A DNA stretch of 7,399 nt from an uncultured Eubacteriales bacterium (GTDB lineage: Bacteria > Bacillota > Clostridia > Oscillospirales > Acutalibacteraceae). Each line of letters starts with the position of its first letter. The stretch's first letter is position 1. The position numbers were made by a program, and so were the translations under genes. The stretch covers positions 1 to 7,399 of the forward strand of contig OMPZ01000267.1 of NCBI GenBank assembly GCA_900313125.1, in the 5' to 3' direction. This document shows, piece by piece, positions 1-5,101 of the stretch. The notes beneath the pieces are model-generated. The model ran no database searches and was not told the DNA's origin. It saw nothing but the letters and a program-made list of their open reading frames with translations.

Positions 1-19
1 CTGCTCGGGAGGGGATAAT

Positions 20-478
20 ATGAACGACGCGGGAGCTTTGAAAAGCATTGAAGAAAACACAAGGCTTTCGGCTGAAATAACGGAGATACTCTCGTCAAAG
101 GACGGCAGCGGCACTAAGCTTCGCAGGCTGAAGGCTTTGCGCGGCGAAAGCGCATATCCGCTGTCACGGTCTCACGCGGGATATTACATAAACAAGCTGC
201 GGAAGAAACGGGCGGAGACGGCAAAACGGGTCACGCTTGCCGCGTTCTCCGCAGCGTATTTTGTTTTCACGCTGCTTCGTGTTTGGTGGTACTACAGACC
301 GCAGCGAAACCCGTTCCCGAAAACGGACTACACCGTTTCCGACCTGATAGTGCTGCTGTATATTCTCCCGGCAGCGGCATTGGCGGTGTGGGGAGTGAAA
401 AAGCTGACGGCACTGACAGCGGCGCATTTTGAGGATCGTATTCCGAAAAAGCGCGGAAGGATCGATGAGGAGCGATAA
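20..478 (+). CDS. Hypothetical two-TM membrane protein
   Basis: A 152-residue protein of a family I do not recognise. The ATG is preceded by a strong purine-rich GGGAGGGG (positions 7-14), which supports this start. The N-terminal ~70 residues are charged and probably cytosolic, ending in a basic run (KLRKKRAETAKR, about residues 59-70). Two hydrophobic segments follow, about 71-91 (aromatic-rich, ending RVWWYY) and 108-126, joined by a short polar loop with several prolines. The C-terminal ~25 residues are basic. By the positive-inside rule both ends should be cytosolic, giving a hairpin topology. Its TAA is separated by one base from the acetyltransferase ATG, so the two are almost certainly co-transcribed and perhaps translationally coupled. 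No enzymatic motif is visible, so no function is assigned. The operon start lies left of the window. Confidence 0.8.
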   Translation: MNDAGALKSIEENTRLSAEITEILSSKDGSGTKLRRLKALRGESAYPLSRSHAGYYINKLRKKRAETAKRVTLAAFSAAYFVFTLLRVWWYYRPQRNPFPKTDYTVSDLIVLLYILPAAALAVWGVKKLTALTAAHFEDRIPKKRGRIDEER

Positions 479-479
479 T

Positions 480-1055
480 ATGGAGCTGAAAAAGGTTACC
501 GAAAAAGCCGAATACGCTGTGATAGAAAGGATATACAAAGAATCGTTCCCCGACAACGAGCGCGCGCCGATGAAGCTTTTGAAAAAACGCGCAGGTCAGG
601 GCAAAGCCGATTTTCTGGCGGTTTGTGACGGCGGTGAGACGGTAGGCATGGCGTATGTGGTCTGTTACAGCGATCTGGCGTATCTGTTTTACATCGCGAT
701 CGACAGCCCAAAGCGCGGCATGGGATACGGTACACAGACGATAGCGGCGCTGCTTGAGATGTACCGCGGAAAGCGGTTTTTCCTCGCGCTTGAGCAGCTT
801 GATAAGACAGCGCCGAACTATGAACAGCGCCTGAAGCGGCATGAGTTCTACAGCTCGTGCGGACTGCACGACCTGCCCTTCAAGCTCAAGGAGGGCGCCG
901 TCACCTTCGCGGCAATGGGCGCACATCTGTCTTGCGGCGGCAGTAATAATGGAGACTTTACCGTTCAGTCGGAAGAATACAAGGCGCTGATGAATCGCTA
1001 CATGGGCTTCGTCATGAGTCATCTGGTCGATGTTCGGCTGATACCGTATGAATAA
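480..1055 (+). CDS. GNAT-family N-acetyltransferase
   Basis: A 191-residue GNAT-fold protein, expected to transfer an acyl group from acetyl-CoA to an amine; the substrate cannot be read from sequence. The acetyl-CoA-binding motif A is clear: the beta-4 strand (YLFYIAID, about 68-75) leads into RGMGYGT (79-85), matching R/Q-x-x-G-x-G/A. Motif B is seen as RHEFYSSCGL (about 120-129), the usual x-x-FY-x-x-x-G segment. The start chosen is the ATG at 480: GAGGAG at 467-472 lies 7 nt upstream, and the gene begins one base after the preceding TAA. An in-frame ATG at 429 would add 17 residues lying inside the upstream gene and lacks a good ribosome binding site. The region after about residue 150 is less typical and may be a short lineage-specific extension. 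It is co-transcribed with the two-TM gene, and the unit ends at the hairpin at 1165-1211. Confidence 0.87.
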   Translation: MELKKVTEKAEYAVIERIYKESFPDNERAPMKLLKKRAGQGKADFLAVCDGGETVGMAYVVCYSDLAYLFYIAIDSPKRGMGYGTQTIAALLEMYRGKRFFLALEQLDKTAPNYEQRLKRHEFYSSCGLHDLPFKLKEGAVTFAAMGAHLSCGGSNNGDFTVQSEEYKALMNRYMGFVMSHLVDVRLIPYE

Positions 1056-1155
1056 GTTCGGGATAAAACTTAATGACGTTAGAGATTCAAGATGCTCTTT
1101 ATGTGAATTTTGGTTCAAATATACGCATTTTGCTGACATGGCTCTTGCGGGTTAA
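1048..1155 (+). CDS. Possible 35-aa ORF overlapping acetyltransferase stop
   Basis: An ATG at 1048 overlaps the acetyltransferase stop in the arrangement ATGAATAA and opens a 35-codon frame ending in TAA at 1153-1155, just before the terminator. The product would begin MNKFGIKLND and carry a CSLC (C-x-x-C) at residues 16-19, followed by an aromatic stretch. No Shine-Dalgarno is visible, so translation would depend on termination-reinitiation coupling. The length, lack of a known family and absence of independent coding evidence mean it may well be chance. It is listed because of the tight overlap and because it fills the space between the last gene and the terminator. Confidence 0.22.
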   Translation: MNKFGIKLNDVRDSRCSLCEFWFKYTHFADMALAG

Positions 1156-1164
1156 GTATTATCA

Positions 1165-1211
1165 CAAAACAAAACGCAGTCGTTTGTTAAAAACGGCTGC
1201 GTTTTGTTTTG
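1165..1211. terminator. Long bidirectional intrinsic terminator
   Basis: Arms 1165-1185 and 1191-1211 form a 21-bp stem with one G-U wobble and a 5-nt loop (GTTAA). The centre is GC-containing (CGCAGTCG / CGGCTGCG) and the outer part is A/T-rich (CAAAACAAAA against TTTTGTTTTG), so a T-rich tract follows the GC core on either strand. It closes the GNAT operon from the left. It would also stop leftward transcription coming from the recombinase side. Confidence 0.85.
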
Positions 1212-1290
1212 AGTACAGCTGTGTGATGAATTAAGAGAGACTGTACTGCTGCAGATTCAGTATATCAAAGCGTTAAGACGTTAGCTGGTC

Positions 1291-1317
1291 AAAAAAGCGA
1301 GAAATGTACGCTTTTTG
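1291..1317 (-). terminator. Probable terminator downstream of recombinase
   Basis: AAAAAGCG (1292-1299) and CGCTTTTT (1309-1316) form a perfect 8-bp stem with a 9-nt loop. Read leftward, as the recombinase mRNA would be, the hairpin ends in CGC followed by a run of six U. The stem has only three G-C pairs, so it is a weak terminator, backed up by the stronger hairpin at 1165-1211. Confidence 0.5.
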
Positions 1318-1319
1318 CA

Positions 1320-1343
1320 GGGTGCAGTCCTGACGGACGCCCC
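1320..1343. other. Short GC-rich hairpin between terminator and left palindrome
   Basis: GGG (1320-1322), GC (1324-1325) and GTCC (1327-1330) pair with GGAC (1335-1338), GC (1339-1340) and CCC (1341-1343). This gives a 9-bp stem with two single-base bulges and the loop TGAC. The 8-bp direct repeat TTTGCAGG lies at 1314-1321 and 1344-1351, overlapping its left edge and abutting its right edge. No function is assigned; it may be structure in the recombinase 3' UTR or part of a protein-binding array. Confidence 0.35.
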
Positions 1344-1358
1344 TTTGCAGGAAACGTG

Positions 1359-1389
1359 TTTCGCAAATATCCGTATTTTGCGAAATTAC
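1359..1389. repeat. Left palindromic inverted repeat (candidate recombination site)
   Basis: TTTCGCAAA (1359-1367) and TTTGCGAAA (1377-1385) are perfect 9-bp inverted arms around a 9-nt spacer (TATCCGTAT), followed by TTAC (1386-1389). The size and form, about 9-bp arms round a short spacer, are those of a tyrosine-recombinase core site. Its reverse complement matches the palindrome at 2665-2694 in 28 of 31 aligned columns (one gap, two mismatches), including 14 identical bases, GTAATTTCGCAAAA. The direct-orientation match is clearly worse in the spacer and flanks. The pair is therefore an inverted repeat enclosing the recombinase gene. Read rightward it could also act as a weak hairpin ahead of a T-run at 1392-1397. 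Confidence 0.6.
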
Positions 1390-1427
1390 TGTTTTTTGAT
1401 ATGTGAGCCGTAAGGTGATGTTTTTTG
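1390..1427. repeat. Short direct repeat TGTTTTTTG x2
   Basis: TGTTTTTTG occurs at 1390-1398 and 1419-1427, 29 nt apart, between the left palindrome and the recombinase stop codon. Short direct repeats beside a core site are what an arm-binding N-terminal domain of a lambda/Tn916-type integrase would recognise. The sequence is low-complexity and may be chance. Confidence 0.3.
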
Positions 1428-1441
1428 TGATAGAGTGCTCT

Positions 1442-2518
1442 TTAAAATTCGAGCTTCAAGCACTCGAGATAACCGCGCTTTTGCTCAAATGACGAATGGA
1501 TATAAAGGTTCATTGTTATCTCTACCCGGCTGTGCCCGAGAAGCTCTGCGAGAGCCTTTACGTCGCAGCCTGTTTTTATGCAGTTAGACGCGAAAACGTG
1601 GCGCAGAGAATGAAAATGTACTGACGGTAAATTTGCGTTTTTCAATATGTTTGAAAAACGATACTGCATGGTGCGCGGCTCTATCGGGCGCAGCCTGCCC
1701 GATAAAACATACTCGCGGCTGTCTCCCTTCATCGCTGACAGGAACTCTATGATGCTATCCGTCAGCGGAATGCTGCGATTTGAAGCAAAGCTTTTCGGCT
1801 CGGTAATGATGAGCTTTGTTTTTCTTTCGCCGCTTTTGTCTTTGACGCGCTGTATGGTTTTGCTGACGGTCAGGATACGTTTTTCGAGATCAATGTCCTT
1901 CCATTGAAGCGCGCACAGCTCTCCTATTCTTAATCCTGTTGACAAAGCAAGCGCCGCCCCGAGCGAGGAGCGTGTGCGGTTGAGAGATATATAGCGCCGA
2001 AGCGTTTCCTGTTCCTGAGCGTCAAGAGTGCGGATATCGCCAAACGATCTGTGAGGAACAGATACACCCACGGTCGGATCGAGCATATTATACTGCCTTG
2101 CGGCGTATTTGAACACGGATTTCATAAGGGCAAGGATATCGGCTATGTAGCGATTTGAAAGCCCGTCCGCTTTCTTTGTTTCAATGAACTTGTATATGTC
2201 ATTCTCCGTTATGTCGGATATCACACGTCTGCCGAAAGCAGCGAGAAGGTGCTTTTCGGCTTTCATAGCGTAGTTGGCAGCCGTAGATTCCTTTATCCTG
2301 CGCCTTGCTTGAGCAAACCATGCTGTAAAGACCTCGGAGAATGTATTCCGGCAGCTTCCGCAAAAGCTCTCACGCATAATATCTTCCATTCGTTTTTCTA
2401 CCTGGGCGCGGGTTTTGCCAAAAATATATTTGTAACTTCTTTTACCGTTTGGTCTCGTTTCTTTCAAGAGCCGCCCTTCCCAGCGTCCGTCCTTCCGATA
2501 ATATATGTTGAATTTCAT
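1442..2518 (-). CDS. int: Tyrosine recombinase/integrase (Tn916/phage type)
   Basis: A full-length 358-residue tyrosine recombinase that cuts and rejoins DNA through a covalent 3'-phosphotyrosine. Three domains are visible. An N-terminal arm-binding domain (about 1-48, starting KFNIYYRKDGRWEGRLL) is of the AP2/Tn916-Int N-terminal type. A SAM-like core-binding domain spans about 58-150. The catalytic domain spans about 165-350. The catalytic set is complete: R197 in TGLRIGEL, K242 in TEPKS, H303 and R306 in HSLRH, H329 in LLGHS, and nucleophile Y339 in NLYIH. The start is fixed by GGAGGT (2523-2528 read on the minus strand), 4 nt from the ATG. A CGSC pair (53-56) sits in the interdomain linker. 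No excisionase, relaxase or phage gene is nearby, so it is a solitary recombinase between a housekeeping-like operon and a Tad operon, flanked by inverted palindromes. It may be a dedicated DNA invertase or the remnant of an integrative element; its sequence looks intact. Confidence 0.95.
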   Translation of the reverse strand: MKFNIYYRKDGRWEGRLLKETRPNGKRSYKYIFGKTRAQVEKRMEDIMRESFCGSCRNTFSEVFTAWFAQARRRIKESTAANYAMKAEKHLLAAFGRRVISDITENDIYKFIETKKADGLSNRYIADILALMKSVFKYAARQYNMLDPTVGVSVPHRSFGDIRTLDAQEQETLRRYISLNRTRSSLGAALALSTGLRIGELCALQWKDIDLEKRILTVSKTIQRVKDKSGERKTKLIITEPKSFASNRSIPLTDSIIEFLSAMKGDSREYVLSGRLRPIEPRTMQYRFSNILKNANLPSVHFHSLRHVFASNCIKTGCDVKALAELLGHSRVEITMNLYIHSSFEQKRGYLECLKLEF

Positions 2519-2556
2519 TGTTTACCTCCATAGTTGTTGATGTATGTATATAAATT

Positions 2557-2577
2557 TTACAAAAATATTTTTTGTAA
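2557..2577. promoter_or_regulatory. Perfect inverted repeat, candidate operator
   Basis: TTACAAAAA (2557-2565) and TTTTTGTAA (2569-2577) form a perfect 9-bp inverted repeat around the 3-nt centre TAT. It lies 39 nt upstream of the recombinase start codon, where the recombinase promoter should be, and about 20 nt upstream of the -35 of the rightward promoter. It is a plausible repressor or recombinase binding site controlling one or both divergent promoters. It is A/T-rich, so a chance origin cannot be excluded. Confidence 0.45.
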
Positions 2578-2594
2578 CAAATTTGAAATCAGTA

Positions 2595-2623
2595 TTTACA
2601 TATTACCTAAAATATGATAAAAT
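2595..2623 (+). promoter_or_regulatory. Sigma-A-type promoter for the Tad operon
   Basis: A -35 element TTTACA (2595-2600) lies 17 bp from a -10 element TAAAAT (2618-2623), which is preceded by an extended -10 TG (2615-2616). Each hexamer is 5 of 6 to consensus with ideal spacing. Transcription should begin near 2630 and run rightward, giving a leader of about 109 nt that contains the right palindrome as a hairpin before tadZ. The promoter lies inside the segment bounded by the two palindromes. Confidence 0.65.
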
Positions 2624-2664
2624 TATGAGGAATAAAATATTATTGTGCCAAATTATGGAAATTT

Positions 2665-2694
2665 GTAATTTCGCAAAAACTGATTTTTGCGAAA
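2665..2694. repeat. Right palindromic inverted repeat / leader hairpin
   Basis: GTAA (2665-2668) is followed by an 11-bp perfect stem, TTTCGCAAAAA (2669-2679) against TTTTTGCGAAA (2684-2694), with loop CTGA. Treated as a recombinase site it has the same 9-bp arms as the left palindrome but an 8-nt rather than 9-nt spacer. In the tadZ leader RNA it would form a stable hairpin about 45 nt before the start codon. No U-tract follows, so it is not a simple terminator. It matches the reverse complement of 1359-1389, including the inner flank GTAA. Confidence 0.65.
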
Positions 2695-2738
2695 AGCCGT
2701 TTGGCGGCATAATACAGAGTAGATCAAAGGGTGCCGAA

Positions 2739-3830
2739 ATGAAAATAAAGTTAGCTGTTTTAGATCACGATAAGATATATATAGAACGCTTAGTCTCTGC
2801 GCTGAGCACGAAATATACCGACCAGTTTGAGATGTATTCCTTTACTAATCAGGAGATCGCATTGTCAATGATGTCAACGTCCAGAATGGACGTGTTCCTG
2901 TTCAGCGATATGTTTGATATAGATATGTCGATGCTCCCCAAAAGGTGCTCGTGCGCTTATTTTGTAGACGCCAATGATGTTGACAAAATAGGTGAGCTGC
3001 CGGCTGTCTGCAAATATCAGAAGGTCGATCTTATCTATAAGCAGATACTCAGCCTGTATTCGGAAAGCGCGCAGAACGTTTCGAGTATCAAGCTCGGTGA
3101 GAGCAACGCACGGATAATCGGATTCACCTCCGCCGGCTGCGGCTGCGGCAGCTCTACGCTTGCGGCGGCGTGCGCGGTACATTATGCCGCGGCGGGTTAC
3201 AGATGTCTCTATTTGAATATAGAAAAATTTGGTTCGTCGGACGTGTTTTTTTCCTCGGAGGGTCAGTTCGGAATGAGCGAAGTCATTTTCGCTCTGAAAA
3301 GCAATAAAAACAGTACCGGCACAAAGAAAAAAACTAATCTGTCGCTGAAGCTCGAAAGCTGCGTTAAGACAGACAAAACGGGAGTTTATTTCTACTCTGC
3401 GCCTAATGTCGCGCTTGACATGATCGAGCTGAAGGCAGAGGAGATACAGATGTTGATCGACGAGCTCGTAAAGCTCAGTATTTACGATTATATTATCGTG
3501 GATATGGATTTTGGACTCGACAAAGATACGCTGTCCATAATGAAAACGACTCACGCTATCGTACTGGTGAGCGACGCGTCAAAGGTCGCAAACGAAAAGA
3601 CCGTTAGAGCGCTGAAGGCTCTTGAGATCCTCGACCGTTCAAACGGCGGTTCTATATATGAACGTATCGTTATCGCTTACAACCGCCTTAACGAGAAGAA
3701 CGGCACAATGATCACGGGTATCGACAAAAAGGCGATAGGCGGCGTTCCTGTCATAAACAATAGTGCCGACCCGGCTAAAATGACAGAAAGCATTGCCAAA
3801 ATGAATATTTTCGATAATATTATGTCCTGA
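2739..3830 (+). CDS. tadZ: TadZ/CpaE-like pilus assembly protein with atypical P-loop
   Basis: A 363-residue TadZ (CpaE), a ParA/MinD-superfamily protein that localises the Tad machine and recruits other components. Residues 1-110 look like an atypical receiver domain, with acidic D9/D11 after the first strand and D51/D57 near the usual phosphoacceptor position. The ATPase-like domain starts at about residue 125. Its P-loop reads TSAGCGCGSST (130-140): aligned with the deviant Walker A SGKGGVGKTT, both lysines are missing (G133, S138). A Walker-B-like strand YIIVDMDFG spans 251-259, with D255. From memory, E. rectale TadZ also has a non-lysine P-loop that still binds ATP, so this is probably a family trait rather than decay. 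The ATG at 2739 is chosen because AAAGGG (2726-2731) lies 7 nt upstream. The longer frame from 2544 would translate the promoter and leader hairpin. This is the first gene of the Tad operon. Confidence 0.9.
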   Translation: MKIKLAVLDHDKIYIERLVSALSTKYTDQFEMYSFTNQEIALSMMSTSRMDVFLFSDMFDIDMSMLPKRCSCAYFVDANDVDKIGELPAVCKYQKVDLIYKQILSLYSESAQNVSSIKLGESNARIIGFTSAGCGCGSSTLAAACAVHYAAAGYRCLYLNIEKFGSSDVFFSSEGQFGMSEVIFALKSNKNSTGTKKKTNLSLKLESCVKTDKTGVYFYSAPNVALDMIELKAEEIQMLIDELVKLSIYDYIIVDMDFGLDKDTLSIMKTTHAIVLVSDASKVANEKTVRALKALEILDRSNGGSIYERIVIAYNRLNEKNGTMITGIDKKAIGGVPVINNSADPAKMTESIAKMNIFDNIMS

Positions 3831-3836
3831 TCTTGC

Positions 3837-3841
3837 GGAGG
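3837..3841 (+). promoter_or_regulatory. Ribosome binding site fixing a GTG start for tadA
   Basis: GGAGG lies 6 nt upstream of the GTG at 3848. An in-frame TTG at 3833 would place this Shine-Dalgarno inside the coding sequence and has no ribosome binding site of its own, so GTG is the better start. Confidence 0.85.
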
Positions 3842-3847
3842 TATAAC

Positions 3848-5086
3848 GTGGATTTTAATGAAGAACAGCAATTTGTTGCGGACATAAAGCAATATGTGAC
3901 AGATAATCTTACGCTCAGCGAGATCGACGACGAGGATCTGGAGCTTAAGATCCAAGAGATCGTTTACCAAAGGCTTTCGGGGCAGTACTGCTCGATAGAT
4001 CAGCAGGTATCTATCGTTCAGCAGGTATTCAGCTCTATCAGAGGCTTCGGTCTTCTTGACAATATCATGAACGACGACACGATAACGGAGGTCATGATAA
4101 ACGGTTATCAGAATATTTTTATCGAGCAGAACGGACGCTTGACAAAGCTGCAAAAGCGCTTCGAGAGCGAGCGAAAGCTTGAGGACGTTATACAGAGGAT
4201 AGTTGGTCTTGCCGGACGAGAGGTAAACCAGGCAAACCCGATCTGCGACACAAGACTGCCGGACGGCTCGCGTGTAAACGTCGTTCTGCCGCCGATCGCG
4301 CTGTGCGGTCCGACTATCACGATACGAAAATTCTCAAAGACTCCGATGACGATAGAAAAGCTGATAGCGTACGGGTCGCTCACCCGTGAGATCGCCGATA
4401 AGCTTGAGATACTCGTTCGGGCAAAATATAACATTTTTATCAGCGGAGGTACAGGCTCGGGAAAAACGACCTTCCTCAACGCGCTGTCAAACTACATACC
4501 GAAGGACGAGCGTGTTATCACGATAGAGGACTCCGCCGAGCTTCAGATCACGGGCGTTCAGAACCTCGTAAGCCTTGAGACGAGAAACGCCAATGCGTCG
4601 GGTGTCGGCGAGATAACGATCAGAGACCTTATCAAGTCGTCGCTTCGTATGAGACCGGAAAGGATAGTTGTCGGCGAGGTCCGCGGAGGCGAGGCCTTGG
4701 ATATGCTGCAAGCGATGAATACAGGTCATGACGGTTCGCTCTCCACGGGTCACGCAAACTCTACGGAGGATATGCTGAGCCGTCTCGAGACGATGGTGCT
4801 CCAGGGCGCGGCAGGACTTCCGCTTGAAGCTATCAGACAGCAGATCGCTTCTGCTGTAGACATTATCATCCACCTCTCGAGACTCAGAGATAAGTCGAGA
4901 AAGACCATGGCGATCACAGAGGTCGTGGGCTATGAGAACGGGCAGATCAAGCTCAATCCGCTGTTCGTTTTTGAAGAGGACGAGAACAGTACGCTCGAAA
5001 AGGTGTCCGGAAGTCTGAACAGGACAGAGAATAAGCTTGTAAACAACTTCAAGCTTCAATTGGCCGGATTTAAAAATGAAATATAA
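3848..5086 (+). CDS. tadA: TadA/CpaF-type secretion ATPase
   Basis: A 412-residue cytoplasmic hexameric ATPase of the type II/IV secretion superfamily, which powers Tad pilus assembly through the TadB/TadC platform. All signature boxes are present: Walker A GGTGSGKTT (200-208), Asp box VITIEDSAELQI (223-234), Walker B RIVVGEVRGGEALDML (272-287) and His box STGHANST (299-306). The N-terminal ~115 residues form the regulatory domain, including EVMINGYQNIFIE, typical of CpaF/TadA. Length is normal for the family. The start is GTG at 3848, set by GGAGG 6 nt upstream. It follows tadZ by 17 nt and precedes tadB by 15 nt, so it is co-transcribed. Related VirB11-like ATPases serve type IV secretion, but the neighbours and box sequences favour TadA. 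The last ~35 residues are a charged tail of unclear role. Confidence 0.96.
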   Translation: MDFNEEQQFVADIKQYVTDNLTLSEIDDEDLELKIQEIVYQRLSGQYCSIDQQVSIVQQVFSSIRGFGLLDNIMNDDTITEVMINGYQNIFIEQNGRLTKLQKRFESERKLEDVIQRIVGLAGREVNQANPICDTRLPDGSRVNVVLPPIALCGPTITIRKFSKTPMTIEKLIAYGSLTREIADKLEILVRAKYNIFISGGTGSGKTTFLNALSNYIPKDERVITIEDSAELQITGVQNLVSLETRNANASGVGEITIRDLIKSSLRMRPERIVVGEVRGGEALDMLQAMNTGHDGSLSTGHANSTEDMLSRLETMVLQGAAGLPLEAIRQQIASAVDIIIHLSRLRDKSRKTMAITEVVGYENGQIKLNPLFVFEEDENSTLEKVSGSLNRTENKLVNNFKLQLAGFKNEI

Positions 5087-5101
5087 TTACAGGTGACTCT
5101 C

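Noticed and set aside
267..1139. 290-residue minus-strand ORF across the GNAT operon
   Set aside because: It is antisense to two well-supported genes, has no recognisable domain, and its cysteine/arginine-rich composition is that of a shadow frame.
1359..1397. Left palindrome as a simple rightward terminator
   Set aside because: A T-run follows at 1392-1397, but there is no rightward gene between 1211 and here needing termination, and the same palindrome occurs in the tadZ leader without a T-run, so a paired-site explanation is preferred.
1156..1441. Hidden gene or CRISPR-like array in the gap before the recombinase
   Set aside because: No open frame of useful length with a start and ribosome binding site was seen, and the repeats are only 8-9 nt and occur twice each, so this is not a CRISPR array.
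2544..2738. 65-residue N-terminal extension of TadZ from an upstream in-frame ATG
   Set aside because: It would translate the predicted promoter and the right palindrome, is AT-rich with no TadZ similarity, and the ATG at 2739 has its own ribosome binding site and starts the receiver-like domain cleanly.
2874..3554. 226-residue minus-strand ORF opposite tadZ
   Set aside because: It is a shadow of tadZ, with an alanine/glycine-rich stretch mirroring the P-loop region and no domain or ribosome binding site support.
3833..3847. TTG start for TadA five codons upstream
   Set aside because: The only Shine-Dalgarno (GGAGG, 3837-3841) lies inside this extension and is ideally placed for the GTG at 3848.
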